Source: Leidyana gryllorum EB-2025a (Eukaryota; Apicomplexa). From it: a stretch of 64,000 nucleotides of DNA. The stretch is from contig JBLWGC010000159.1 in assembly GCA_048772705.1 (NCBI GenBank), positions 1 through 64,000 of the forward strand. The letters run 5' to 3'. The position numbers and the translations under genes are program-made. Below the pieces are notes generated by a model. It was given only the letters and a program-made list of their open reading frames with translations. It did not search any database and was not told where the DNA came from. This document shows positions 11,213 through 22,460 of this stretch, piece by piece (position 1 is the first letter of the stretch; each line of letters begins with the position of its first letter).

Positions 11213-14200
11213 TCAGTCAAACTGGGACCGCCGGAACTCTTCGTCAACTGCTATCGGTTGCTCGCCGCTCCCACTGGGAGTTCCGAGATCGTTTTCCCCG
11301 CCGAACGCACTCGATGCTGACGAAGATTCCGAGTCGGAAGACGCCCTGTCGTCCATAGCTGAGCCTTGGGCGTATCCTATACACCCGGTTTGAGGTGCAA
11401 ATAGGTCCGTATTCGGGATACGCGAGAACAACTCATGAGTGTGGGGCACGGGCGACCCGAGTGGCTCACTCTGGTCAGATTGCGTGTGTCAGGTACCAGA
11501 TTGGGACACGCGCACTCACCGTTATCTTCATGGTAAACTCTACTTCAGCCACAACCGTGCGGTTCCACCCAGAAGTTGCAGTAAGAATCTCCGCCAGCTG
11601 TAAGTAAAAAGTTGGGTAATCGAGCGGCTTTCGAAGGGTGCTTCATTAATCCAACCACGGAGTATAACAGTGATATACCAAGTCATCACGTATCACGTTT
11701 GACCGACCCCGATGGAAATAACTCACCCATTGATCAGTTTTGCTTCTTGCGATGAGAGCCTCAGCAATCTGGATAACTTGAGGCATGTAGCCAACTTTGT
11801 GACGTAACCTCTTCTGTCTCCGTACATTGACATCGCGCTCCTGTCGGATCTTCTTCGACCGTCTAATGACAGCAAAATGTGCTCAGCGCTCATTGAGGAA
11901 CCTACTTGCAGAGTTTCACAATCTGCGCCAGGAGACGCGAGTCATTAACGAGTCGCTTCAATAAATCCTTGGAGTTCGGTGAAATGACGTCAATGATGAA
12001 GACAATTATCTGTCTGCGGGCGGGAGGGGGGATGAGAGGATTGCCAATGAGCTTTAAAATCTCACTTGACTGAATTGTGCAATAAAGTATTCCACTTGTA
12101 GGCAAAGAATAACTCGACCAAAGCCGGCACCAAACGTGCCCCGACTTCCCGGGTTCTCTGAAGGAGGGTAGGTGGGGTGGCGACGTGAGCCAGAATTGGC
12201 CGCTTACGGGAGTGTCTAGTTGTAAGATTGAGTGAATCAGGGTGACAAAGGACAGACAAAGTCCACCAACACGAGGTTTGTTGCCTTGGGGCAGATCCAC
12301 TCGCTCCAATTTGACATGAACAACGTCCGATTTGGTAGTGGCTGACGATTTCTCCGGCGACAATGCCTCATTGGCGCTTGGTACGGTAGATCCGCTAGTG
12401 GACTCTGGGAGCGGCTCTGGCGGTGATGAACTCGAGGGGGCTGCCGGGCCCCATACCTCCTCTGCCATTCGTTCCCAAGTGGCGGAGGTGGTAGTGTCTA
12501 TACTCTTGGCTGGCACGAAATCAACGTGACTGACTTCGTCCGTAAACATTCTTCGAGGTGTGTCACTATCCATCGGCGAAGTGTCCCCGTTCTTGGGGCT
12601 TTGACTGCTGGAGGGTACAAGAGCTGTTTCACTGGCAGGTGGCTCTGAGGTGGGACTGTTAGAGGTATTCTTGTTGGTGTTGTCACTGCTGTTGTTCCGA
12701 CCTCTTCGTCCCTTGCGGTAGTGTCGGACAGCTCGGACCTGTGGAATTATATACGAGCAGATCAGATCTTGCAGCGCCCCCGATGTGATAAGATTGGTGA
12801 AATCACGCATTGCCATTAGCGTCTTATCAGCCAGCCGGAACCCTTCAGCCGAATCGTTGTGATAAGCTGACTCCGCCTGCTCCTCCTCCTCTTGCTGTGC
12901 GTTGGAGACGGATGACGGCCCGCCGGTACCACCCGAAGCACTCTCGGACCAACCAGTGTTGGTACCTTCATCTTGCCAAGAATGCGGTCGGAGTGCGCCA
13001 CCTGCTGTATCGCCACCACTTTCACCCGACCATTGAGGACTGAGTGAACCCGTCGGACTTGCTGGAGGGCTTTCCCATCCAGTTGCAACCGCGTCCACTG
13101 GCCCGGTATCAATAACACTCAATGGTACGGTCTCCCCGGCTGGGATCAATGGTGGCGAGGGAGGAGGGATGGGTATGTTTGGTTTAACTAATGGGGTGGA
13201 TCTTGGAGGCGAAGGACTTCCGCTAGCATTGTTATCTGCACCTGGAGTCCCTCGAAATCAAGACTGGTAACTCACAGTTATTCATAGCGTCATACTCGGC
13301 CATACTCAAGTGTTCCTCACATTTGGTCAGGATAAGGGACAAAAGATCGCTGCTGGCCCGCGCGATATCCGCGCACTGAAACACCACGCATCAAGTTGTG
13401 CTGTCCCGGAGACACCGCCACTTACGCTAGAATTGAGCCCTCGAAGCAAATACTCGTATGCTTGAGGCGAAAGTAGGCTGCCGAGCAACACATCAAAATC
13501 CTGGATGCCCGGTCCTGACATTATCACGTGGCAGATTACAGACACAATTGTCTCAGTACGCTACAAAAGTTGCGGACACCTTATCCCAATCGCCTATTCT
13601 TACCTCCACCACATCCAAGGGACTTCGATCCCAAGGTTGAGTCTGCCCAATCTGCTCTACTAAGTTCAACAACAATGATGGAGCCTGCGGCAGAGCGTGA
13701 TGAAGTGGCAGCGAGGATATATTACCGAGGGAAGGAAGGTGAGGACTGGAGCACTTGATTGTGTCAGTAGACATTTGACACATTCTGCAATGGCATCACT
13801 ACCCATATGACGCAATAGTTTGTAAGCTAGCGGGTCTTCTGCCGGATTCAGAGGCGTGATAAAAGCGGGCGTGGTCTCTGGTTCCGCGGCTGGGTCACGT
13901 GCTCGTTCGCCAATCAGGTGAAGTGAGTACAGAACGTGATCAGGCGCCTTCAACAACAACATTCCGAGCACATTGGTGAAACGAGTGGCAGCCCTCTCAT
14001 CCAGTGGGGGAGGCAAGTCCAGCAAAGATAAAAGTGTAACCGAAGCAAGCCGATCCTGCAACATCAACCGACCAATTCGAGGTGAGCCAGCACAGACAAT
14101 GTCTTGAGCCACCATGGGTAATTTGACCAAGCGTAAATGATTAATATAGTCGGCCTCAACACGCTCTCCCGGAACGGAAATCAGCTCAGCTAGTCGCACC

Positions 14201-14927
14201 AAGTTGGAGGGCTCCGACAGACATTCCACCAGCTCCGCTTCATCCGAACGCAGTTCCTGCCAATGCAAATTACACATAGACGAAAATCGACAAACTGGAT
14301 TGTATGTGACACGGGGGTCTCGGGAAGACAACGGGGCAGCAAAGTCGGAATTTAGGCGAGCACCAAAGCCGGGGGATAGACGGCGATATGGCAACCACAC
14401 AGACGCTCTACAGATTTCAGGCGACATTAGACAGCGTTGACCGCTGATGAGGTCGGAATTGACAGGAATGGTAAGAGCGATGTGCGTAATACGGGGCCGG
14501 GCGGCGGATTATTGAGAAGGAATACGTCAGATAAGCACCGACACACAACAAACGCGCACGACGAGTGCTTGTCTCCACTTACCGAACCTAACTCGTCAGC
14601 GTCGAGAATCAGCTCGAACAATGTGAAAGGCTTATTCAGATAGGGCTGATGCCACTTGGGCGTTTGATTGGTACCCTGCGGTTGTGAGGCTCGCATCTCT
14701 TTGAAGACTTGCAAAAGGGTCGACAAACGCTGGTCTTGGGGGGACAGAGAATGCTCTTGACCATCGCCTGACACGGCAGATGTTCGGTGTTCCCAGTCGA
14801 GCATCTGGCCCCAGAAGATTCCGTTTTGCTCCTCAAGACCGGGAGGGGGTTGGTCCAAGAACGATGACTCATTTGAATTGTCGTTGAATTCCGGCGCCTC
14901 ACTCATGGTCGGCGGCTCAGAAGTCAT
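11213..14927 (-). CDS. SAPS-domain PP6 regulatory subunit-like protein
   Basis: A spliced gene with ATG at 14927 and stop at 11213; at least seven short introns can be placed. KPFTLFELILDADELGSV opens the SAPS region. It continues with ELVECLSEPSNLVRLAELI, LLSLLDLPPPLDER, FTNVLGMLLLKAPDHVLYSL and LLRHMGSDAIAECVKCLL, matching the order of helices in SIT4-associated and PPP6R proteins. These scaffold the PP6-type phosphatase catalytic subunit. A roughly 200-residue Ser/Pro/Thr-rich insertion (about 12.5-13.15 kb) interrupts the domain. The final exons restore conserved C-terminal pieces (HKVGYMPQVIQIAEALI, then an acidic Ser-rich tail). The intron reading LPS to APSLLLNLVEQI is 41 nt. The exact borders of some exons around 13.2-13.6 kb are uncertain. 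Confidence 0.78.
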
Positions 14928-15036
14928 TGCAGGCGGATGTGCATCCGTGTTTTGTTTTTACACAGTATGTGTATTTGCTGAAGTCAGTTGCTATTATGTA
15001 TACGAAAAAATGCTAATTCGGCTGCCCAGTTGAGGC

Positions 15037-16479
15037 TCAATGGTGATGCTGCTCGCAGTCGGGGCACAGATATGTAACCGAGAAGATGCAGATGGCCGCT
15101 TCCACATCGCGTTTGGTGCAGGTGTCGTTGTTGTGGTCCAAGAAGTAGCCCAGAGGACAGTACTCCTTCGGCTCAACGACTGAGCGGCAGCGATCGGTAA
15201 TGGGGTCCAAAGTTCCCGAAGGGCAGGTGAGGACTGGACTGGTCTCAGTGGTGGTCTCACACTGGCAGTGAGTGCCGGGGACACGCGGCGGGCAAACCAA
15301 GTTACCGACGGCACAGAAAGTGGTCGGGGTAACAGGGATAGCGCGTTGACACAAGCCGTTGATAAGCGGCACAGGGCACTCAATGATGGGAGTAACGGGG
15401 ATTTGGGACACACAGGCACCGCCATGCTTCTCGCCGTGGTGGCAAACTTTTTCTGCCGGCATGTATTGGACTTTGATCACCTTCTGGGGAGGAGGAGGAG
15501 GCTTCACAACCTTCACCTTAGCGGGCTTGGGCTCTTTCTCCTTGATGATTTTGACCTTCGGGGCCGGAGTGTTCTTCTGAGGAACCATGACAGGGACCTG
15601 GACGTGGATCTTCTGCCACTTCAAAGCCTCGGTGTAAACAACCTTAGGCGGCTTAGTCGGCTTGGTGACGTAGGCCGGCAGCCAAGTAGCCTTGGGCATG
15701 CAGTCCTTGCCTCCCTGGCAGCCACCCTCGCCCTCAAGGCCCTCGTCGGTCTCGAAGACATGCTCCGGCAAGTCAGCCAACAGGTCAAAGTCGGAGTCCT
15801 CCAACTCAACTTCTTCTCTCGAGGCCAAGAATCCTTCACCTTCGACGGCCGACAAGCCGCGGCCTTTGTGCTTGAAAGTAACAACCTCGCGACGGCACTT
15901 CTTGTGCTCTTGAACAGTGTCATGAGGACAAATGTAAGCAGGCTCGGTATACTCGATCTTCACGCAGTGGCCGTTGATACGCTCAGAGTGATCCGGGCAT
16001 CTCTCAACGGGCTGCACCGGCTCATACCGGCTGCAGGTACCATCGGGGTTCTCCGTGGAACCAGTGGGACAGGTTGTCACCGGCTCGGTATAGTGGGACT
16101 CGACACAGACGCCGTTCTGGAGTCTGCCTCTGGGACATGTCGAGACAGGGTTGGAGACACGCACACAACGTGCGGGTCTTCCTGGCAGACCACCTTCAGG
16201 AGTGTACCCGATAGGGCACTCGAAGCGGGCCTTCACGGTGTCGACGAACACGCAGTCCTCTCCGATCAGTTCGTATCCAGGTTTAGGACAAGTGAACACA
16301 GGATCGGAAATGTTGTAGGCCCGAGCCACAGCGACTTCCTTGCCGGCCTTCGACTTCTCATACTTCTCATATTTCTCATGCTTAAAGCCAACCCCGTTGG
16401 GCGCAAACAATTCAGAGTACGACCCAGATGGGGGGCCTGCAAGAGCGAGAGCGGGAAGGATACAGGCCAAGTAACGCAT
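15037..16479 (-). CDS. Oocyst wall protein (COWP)-like secreted Cys-repeat protein
   Basis: 480 residues from ATG 16479, chosen because it gives a signal peptide (MRYLACILPALALAG); the frame stays open 96 nt upstream without another good start. The mature protein has repeated units of about 25-35 residues of the type P-V-x-x-C-P-x-G-x(8-12)-C, for example PVFTCPKPGYELIGEDC, PVSTCPRGRLQNGVC and PVTTCPTGSTENPDGTC. These resemble type I repeats of Cryptosporidium and Toxoplasma oocyst wall proteins. A central acidic, then Lys/Pro-rich spacer (KVKVVKPPPPPQKVIKVQY) splits two Cys-repeat blocks. The protein ends in CEQHHH. Strong codon bias suggests high expression. Expected location: secreted, disulfide-cross-linked cyst or oocyst wall. 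It is the best taxonomic marker in the window. Confidence 0.85.
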   Translation of the reverse strand: MRYLACILPALALAGPPSGSYSELFAPNGVGFKHEKYEKYEKSKAGKEVAVARAYNISDPVFTCPKPGYELIGEDCVFVDTVKARFECPIGYTPEGGLPGRPARCVRVSNPVSTCPRGRLQNGVCVESHYTEPVTTCPTGSTENPDGTCSRYEPVQPVERCPDHSERINGHCVKIEYTEPAYICPHDTVQEHKKCRREVVTFKHKGRGLSAVEGEGFLASREEVELEDSDFDLLADLPEHVFETDEGLEGEGGCQGGKDCMPKATWLPAYVTKPTKPPKVVYTEALKWQKIHVQVPVMVPQKNTPAPKVKIIKEKEPKPAKVKVVKPPPPPQKVIKVQYMPAEKVCHHGEKHGGACVSQIPVTPIIECPVPLINGLCQRAIPVTPTTFCAVGNLVCPPRVPGTHCQCETTTETSPVLTCPSGTLDPITDRCRSVVEPKEYCPLGYFLDHNNDTCTKRDVEAAICIFSVTYLCPDCEQHHH

Positions 16480-16810
16480 TATTTGTGCGATCAGTGCCGT
16501 GCGAGAAAGACGTCGCTGGTTTGTCCTGCAGATACGTACATTTTCCCAGAAAACAGGAGTTGGGAATACAAACATGACTCAACTGACAGCAACACTTTCG
16601 TCACTAGTCCACTGACGGGCCAGACTGTACACTGGACCCCACGGACTCGGTTCTTTCAATACATGTATGTAGCTTTAGCAATAAGGGGACGGAGGGATCG
16701 GGGAGCTGGCTGCCAGCCACAGCGAGCTGGTAAACTTTAGTCAACATAGGAGGGTGAGGGGGAAGAGAAGTGGCGGGGAACAAAATAACCCCACCTCCTC
16801 ACAAAACAAG

Positions 16811-17200
16811 CTATTTGTTGGTGGCGAAGGCTGCGTTTAGTCGGCCCCGCACATTCGAGATGGTCTCAGGTATGTCACTGATCGTGACGCGTTTTGTGCA
16901 TTTCGCATGGTCCGCTGGCGCTGGAGGAGGCTCAGTAGGTCCTGGATCTTGATGAGGATGCCAGCAACCTAACAACCAGTGGACGAAGCACTGATGACAA
17001 TTCTCGCACAAGATGGGCTGGAACCATGGGGGAAAGTCCCTAAAACATCGTTCCACACGCCTCCGAACGCTCGCTCGAACTTGTCTGCACAAGTCGCAGA
17101 TAATGTCGTGCACGAGACAGATCAGGAATATGTTGATCTCGATCCATGCCCGGATGATTCTGAACGATAACACGATCGGGAAACAGCAGCACGCCAACAT
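16811..17200 (-). CDS. Cys-rich membrane-associated protein, unknown
   Basis: 129 residues. The N-terminus (MLACCCFPIVLSF) has three adjacent cysteines, possible palmitoylation sites, followed by a hydrophobic segment (WIEINIFLICLVHDII). Next come an Arg-rich helix and further Cys/His residues (CENCHQCFVHWLLGCWHPH) that could form a small zinc site. The tail is Pro-rich and then polar. I cannot name a family. It diverges from the glutaredoxin gene with 148 nt between the ATGs. The 331 bases between its stop and the oocyst-wall gene hold nothing further that I can see. Confidence 0.5.
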   Translation of the reverse strand: MLACCCFPIVLSFRIIRAWIEINIFLICLVHDIICDLCRQVRASVRRRVERCFRDFPPWFQPILCENCHQCFVHWLLGCWHPHQDPGPTEPPPAPADHAKCTKRVTISDIPETISNVRGRLNAAFATNK

Positions 17201-17348
17201 CGCAGATATCCGGGACGCCTCAGGAAAAGCTCATGGGTGGTCCGACCCACCACTGCCATTGCCCGACTACGATACGTCGTCGATACCCGCCTGTCATCCT
17301 CAAAAAAAGTTAGCCCTTTCTGTTAACAACTGCACCTGCGTGACAGAA

Positions 17349-17765
17349 ATGAGTGGTCAAGCGTCTACTGCTGCTGAACTGGTCAATAGACTAATCAAAG
17401 ACCACACCGTTATGATTTTCTCCAAAAGGTAATACCCGCTCAACAGTCTGGAGATGATTACGATCGTAGCTACTGCCCGTATTGCATCAAGGCCATCAAT
17501 GCAATTTCTTCGCTAACAAAAGCCTATGTAAGCCTTTTCAGACCATTGCTGTGTCTATTGTGTGTTGCAGAATGTTCTGCAAATCGAGAATCGCAGTGAT
17601 TGCCAAGCTATCCAAGATGAACTTCGCAAGATCACGGGAGGGTCAACAGTTCCCCGAGTTTTCGTCGGCGGAAAATTCATCGGAGGAGGCGATGAAACGG
17701 CTGCCATGGCACGCTCAGGTAGCCTCAAGCAGTTGCTGCAAGAACATAAGGTTCCATTGCTTTGA
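17349..17765 (+). CDS. Dithiol glutaredoxin
   Basis: Three exons (17349-17428, 17470-17527, 17571-17765) with introns of 41 and 43 nt; 110 residues. Splicing creates the active site YCPYC exactly across the first junction (FSKSYCPYC). The cis-Pro loop TVPRVFVGGKFIGGGDE and the ELRKITG helix are intact, as in CPYC-type glutaredoxins. It reduces protein disulfides and glutathione mixed disulfides using GSH. There is no targeting extension, so it is probably cytosolic. The active site is split by an intron, so single-frame ORF calls show only fragments. Confidence 0.92.
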
Positions 17766-17864
17766 ATGAATCTATTGACTGTCGACAAACAACGACGTAA
17801 TGTTGAGATCGAAAATGTGTTTGTTATGTGTGTGTCTCCGCTCTGATGTGCGCAGAACACCCCT

Positions 17865-19769
17865 ATGGCCCGCAACATTCGAACCAACCTCTACTCACAA
17901 ACTGTGGAAGCGCCCTTTGTCTTCGGGGCAGACTCCCGCTCATTGCAGGATCGCGAGAAGGAGCCTTTTGTTGCTACACCAGATCTCCTCGCACCGAGTG
18001 CGAGCTATCGCATCTCCGACGATTCACAGCACCGGCACGTACAGCTGCTTATATACCTCGTCGGCTTCAGCGGTAGGACCAATTTTGGAGTTTCCCTTGT
18101 TTCACAGCCTTCGAAGAGGGACTGACTCACCTGGCAGCATTGGCGATATACTATCTGGTGAAAGATGATTTGGGCCTCGGTCCCAGTGGGACCTCTGCCC
18201 TGTTTATCATTCCTTCAATTCCTTGGTTCCTGAAACCAGGTTTAGGTACGAGGCCGATGGGTGCCTTCCAATACCACCTTCTTCAGCATTCCTGAGCGAT
18301 ACCTGCCCGTTGTTTGGATCCCGACGGAAAGCTTATCTTATCATCTTCTCACTGATAGAGGCAGCTGGCTACATTCTTCTAGCAGAATGGCCCAGCAGCA
18401 TGATTTCCGTCCCCTTAGCTCTCTTCACAATCGCGTTTGGGGCGGCTTTCTGCTCCGCAATTTCAGAAGCTTTGGTCGTTGAGGCCAGCAATCTGCCCCA
18501 ACTGTTACCGGAGGAGTCTGCTGATGCGGCTCGGATTTCTGTTTCGGAATTGATTGGAGCGAAAGCTGTTGGCTCTTTGGTGGTGGCCTATCTATCAGGA
18601 GCCTTGTTGGAAGTGAGTTGAATCACCAAATCTGAAGGTTCATCGCCTCTGTGCAGCTGTTCTCCAAGAGGTTAATATTCCGAGTGACCGCTGTGTTCCC
18701 AGCACTCATCACGTTAGGAGCGATATTCCTAAAGGAGCACGATGGACCGCCTGTTGTGTCCGTGCCTGAGCAGATCAACATCTTGAAGGCCTTCTTGCGC
18801 CAACGTGTAATTTGGGGTCCAGCACTCTTCATATTACTCTTCATGTGAGTGAAGCCACTGAGATGGTGGTTACTCATGAATTGCAGGGGGGGCCCGGACT
18901 ACGACGATGCGCTGTTCTACTTTTACACTAATATTCTGGGATTCTCACCCTCCTTCATGGGTAGTCTGCGCTTCACCTACGGAATGGCCGCGCTCCTTGG
19001 CATACTGATATACAATACTTTCCTCAAGAATTCCGGATATCGTCAAGTTCTGGTTTGGACAATTCTTGCGGCTCTTCCGATCTACTTATGTAAGTACGGT
19101 GCTGTGCTCCTTGCGTCATGAGATTCTCAGCACCCCTCTTACTTGTGACTGGAAGGAACAGAGAATTGGGTATCTCCGACGAGGTCTTTGTCCTTAGCGG
19201 TGGCTTCCTGTTGGAAGCGGTCGCCGAACTCCAACTCCTGCCCCTACTAGTATTTACGGCAGTTATCTGCCCCCCGGGGTTGGAGGGGAGTGTCTACAGC
19301 ATCATGATGTCGATCCGGAACCTTGGAAGTGCTCTCGGAAAGATGAGCAGTGCCATTGCCATCCGAGGTAAGAGCTCATCCCACAGCCTAATACGACCCT
19401 TGTTTCAGTACTAGGAATCACAGCCTTCGATTTCCATCGGGTGCCAATGTTGATCTGGATTTGCGGTGGCTTTACGTTGTTACCCCTGCTGACGGTGAAC
19501 TTGGTGAGACTGTGCATCAGAAGTCTAGTGTATAATCCCTTCAGATTCCGACGAAGAGCGAACTAGAGTACATCAAATTAGAGAACCGGAAGGCCAAGGA
19601 TGCCGGCGAACCGCCGCCTATGATTGCGCAGAGTTTATCTGCAGGTTCCAATGAGGACATGGTGCGCATAGGATGGAAAGGCCTGTTGCGCAAGTTGGGA
19701 GCCGATGCCACGGACAGTTCCCAGACCAGCCATCCTCACAGTCAAGAACAACTGGCTAGGACTGACTGA
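17865..19769 (+). CDS. BT1-family (folate/biopterin-type) membrane transporter
   Basis: About eight exons joined by introns of roughly 35-75 nt. Exon 1 is a soluble N-terminus ending in LLIYLVGFS. Spliced exons then give LAALAIYYLVKDDLGLGPSG, FIIPSIPWFLKP and FLSDTCPLFGSRRKAYLII. These are the conserved first helices and loop of the BT1 family (major facilitator superfamily), known from Leishmania and apicomplexan folate/pteridine carriers. Later exons give more transmembrane segments, including GLEGSVYSIMMSIRNLGSAL, which matches the family's A(x)3G-type late helix. The C-terminal tail is cytosolic and polar. The substrate cannot be read from sequence. The next gene starts 29 nt after the stop. 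Confidence 0.85.
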
Positions 19770-19798
19770 TTTCTTTTTTTTCGGTGTCACAAGGAGAC

Positions 19799-20119
19799 AT
19801 GGGGAAGCGTGTCCAGCGTTATTACGAGCGGTCAGACGCAGTTGAGATGACGAAGACCTGTGAGGCCGAACCTCTTCCTACATTGACGATGGACGTTCCC
19901 CCTGTTGACCAGCCACCGCCAGTTTCCGAGTCCAAAACCCCAGTCACTTTGCCTCCGATAAAACGGGTCGGGAAGAAGGTTTTCATGAAAGAAGTGGAGA
20001 CAGCGGACGGCCGCAAAGTTATGAGACGAAAGACCAAAACACGCAGTAGGCAGAAGAATATCAAGAAAGACACTCGTGGCATATTGCCTCCAGCCGCAAA
20101 GGCGAACCCAGTGCCTTAG
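19799..20119 (+). CDS. Small basic protein, possibly nucleolar
   Basis: 106 residues from ATG 19799. The first half is polar and Pro-rich. The second half is strongly basic (KKVFMKEVETADGRKVMRRK, then KTRSRQKNIKKDTR), like RNA-binding or nucleolar tails seen in ribosome-assembly factors. I cannot assign a family with confidence. It starts 29 nt after the transporter stop and ends 21 nt before the next ATG, all on the plus strand. Confidence 0.55.
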   Translation: MGKRVQRYYERSDAVEMTKTCEAEPLPTLTMDVPPVDQPPPVSESKTPVTLPPIKRVGKKVFMKEVETADGRKVMRRKTKTRSRQKNIKKDTRGILPPAAKANPVP

Positions 20120-20140
20120 GCAAGAGGGCATGCATCAAAA

Positions 20141-20428
20141 ATGGAAATTTTGAACAATTCCGAGGAGAAGATTGGGATGGCTGCCACGGGCAGTGCATTA
20201 TGTGGCTGCGGCGCAATAGAGGCCCTAATCGGCGGATGGATAGACCGGCTCCAGCTCGCCCGTCCCAATGAGCAGGACAAGAGGAGTGAGGATCTGGCTA
20301 AATTCGTGGCGAGAGCTCGGAGGGACGAGGAAGCCAAGTTGTGTGGTGTTGACGAGGAGGTATGGGAGCGAAGATATGTGCAATCGCTGAGGGAGAAGAC
20401 GAAGACATTGACTGGTCTGGAGCTATGA
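20141..20428 (+). CDS. Small helical protein, unknown
   Basis: 95 residues. A short Gly/Ala/Cys segment (AATGSALCGCGAIEALIGGW) precedes a charged helix (KRSEDLAKFVARARRDEEAK, then DEEVWERRYVQSLREK). No targeting signal or known domain is visible. The tight spacing after the preceding gene and the clean ATG-to-stop frame support a real gene, but it could be the first exon of something longer. Confidence 0.45.
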   Translation: MEILNNSEEKIGMAATGSALCGCGAIEALIGGWIDRLQLARPNEQDKRSEDLAKFVARARRDEEAKLCGVDEEVWERRYVQSLREKTKTLTGLEL

Positions 20429-20586
20429 CATTATCCTGGAGTGGTATGGTTCGTGTGCCTACAGTTGCAAGACCAGTGAAAGCTGCCATTTATGTACGGT
20501 TGGCGCGGAGCCCGACTCGTCAAGTCGGTATCCGCTGCACACACGCATATGACTCTGTAGATAGAGAGGCCGTAGTTAGACGCCAG

Positions 20587-22068
20587 CTATGAATCTACAT
20601 TGGCCTGAGACAGCCATTGCATGAAGTGGCGAAATACATATCCATTATCCAAGTCATTCACTAATGTGTGAGTGACGTCAATTGGAGTGACATCGAAGTA
20701 TACATCCCCCTCTACCCCTTCCAAATTTAGCTGATGGCTGTGATCGTAATTAAAGATTATGCATCGAAGGCTGAGACCTGGCTGTTGGACAAGAGCCTTG
20801 TAGACCTCGAAAGTGCCCCACCATGGGCAGTGTTGTGAGTCTTTATAATTATGCATTAGCAGTAGCTTAGTCGTGCCTCTTGTATGCTGCATGTCACGCC
20901 ACATAACTTTGATGGCTTCGACAGTACTTGCTACCATCTGTGTGGATGTCCGTGTCTGTGTGTGTTAACTCAGCCTACCTTGGCGGTGAAAGGACCTCGA
21001 TACAAGTATGGGTCTTTTGCTCCGACACGATAGGACCAGGGAGGCAGGGATGGGTGTTCCCGAAGGGGGAGAATGGGGGCATTTGGAAGGGCGCGACTGA
21101 GGATCAATCGGTTTACTTCCGCCAAGATTTTGAACGGGAGGCGTTGAAGAGCAGGCGTTTCAACAAACATTCCTGCAATAATGGCCACAGAGTCAATGTT
21201 GAGGTTGTTGGTAGTGTTGCGCTGCAGCAAGCGCATGACAACATTTCCACTGAATGAGACTCCAACGAGGCACAGTGGTGTACCTGAGGAGAAAGAGCAG
21301 ATGCTGTAAGGGGAGCGGCGGGAGCTTACTGGGAAATCTTCCACGAACAACAGTTTGAATAAAGTAGTGTAGATCATCAACATAATGCTCATAGGTATCG
21401 ACTGTACATTTACGGCCGTTATTCCCTGCGGACAAGCCGTGGCCCCGCATATCGAGGGCAAAAACGCCGGCGCCAGATTCACAGAGCGCCTGGATCCAGC
21501 TTTCCGAGTAGAAAACATTATTAGCTCGATCATCGCTATGTAGGTCGGCTATCCTCCGTTGTTCGGTTTGTCTCAAAGAAGCGCGAAGTAATTTGAGTCG
21601 CCAGCTGGGATCCTCAACAAAATTGGAGGGAGCATTGATTCGGGAAATAGGTGTTACGGTTGAGGATGTTTCATCATAGAAGGCGTCAGCAAGAGGTGTG
21701 ACGGAATCTATAGGAGAATACAGTGCAGGCGGCGCCTCTTCAGATGTGGGCTTCTTGACGAGCCAGGTGAGTCTGGCATGGGAGCGAACTCCATGCAATA
21801 CAACGAGGATGGTGGAAGGTTGGATATTTGGATGGCCAGTGGGCGGCCAATAATAGCCTTGCAGACGCATATTGTCTCGAGAAAACTCAATGTGTTCAGG
21901 GTTGCCGTCAAAGGGTAAGTCAGCATCACTAGAGGTGTCGGGAAGTTGGGGCGAAGAACCACTCGTTCTCTTTACTCCATGCTGCGCACAGAATGGTAGT
22001 TGCGAGTGATTCGAGTTTGTCTGGAGAGGCTCGGACAATTGGGGGGTCGCTACCGGCTCTTCGAGCAT
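20587..22068 (-). CDS. Alpha/beta hydrolase, lysophospholipase/monoacylglycerol-lipase-like
   Basis: Three exons are visible (introns about 45 and 42 nt). Landmarks in order: an N-terminal polar region; a strand and oxyanion loop (TILVVLHGVRSHARLTWLV); a large polar insertion; GVFALDMRGHGLSAG; the nucleophile elbow LVGVSFSGNVVMRLL; the acid strand KLLLMHNYKDSQHC; and the His loop PIDVTHTLVND. This layout matches the apicomplexan lysophospholipase/esterase family of MAGL-like hydrolases. The elbow reads G-x-S-x-S-G instead of the usual G-x-S-x-G-G. The start is uncertain: ATG 22068 is the first in the domain frame, but another frame stays open from 22378 and may be an upstream exon. Role inferred: hydrolysis of lysolipids or esters. 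Confidence 0.75.
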
Positions 22069-22460
22069 ATCGTTGTATCCTCCTGGTACAAGACGAAGTT
22101 GATGCTCGGCGCTCCGAATATTCGACAAAAGAGTTCGCAGAGGTGCTTAATTCGCTAACACTGTGTCGATCCCTTTCAGGTTTTCTTGTGTCTTGAGATG
22201 TCGGTTCGGGCAGGTATTGCGATATACTCTCCTCACTAGCGGACGCAGAGAATGAGAAAAGTTGCTCGTTGGGGCAGCACAGATCCTCCTCACTGATACA
22301 TCGATAGGTAATGACTCGTTCCTTTGTCGGGATGGTATTGGGTGTTCTTACAGCTGGTGTTGTGGTTCCACCTGCCAATATCTTTTGTGTGACATATCAA
22401 CAGGCCACCGTGTGGATCACTCACTCATCGTCATGCAGCCATGCAGCACTCTCTCTCTCT

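Noticed and set aside
15268-16740. 490-residue plus-strand frame opposite the oocyst-wall gene
   Set aside because: It is the antisense of a biased-codon gene with signal peptide and Cys repeats; the antisense product is low-complexity and has no recognisable domain.
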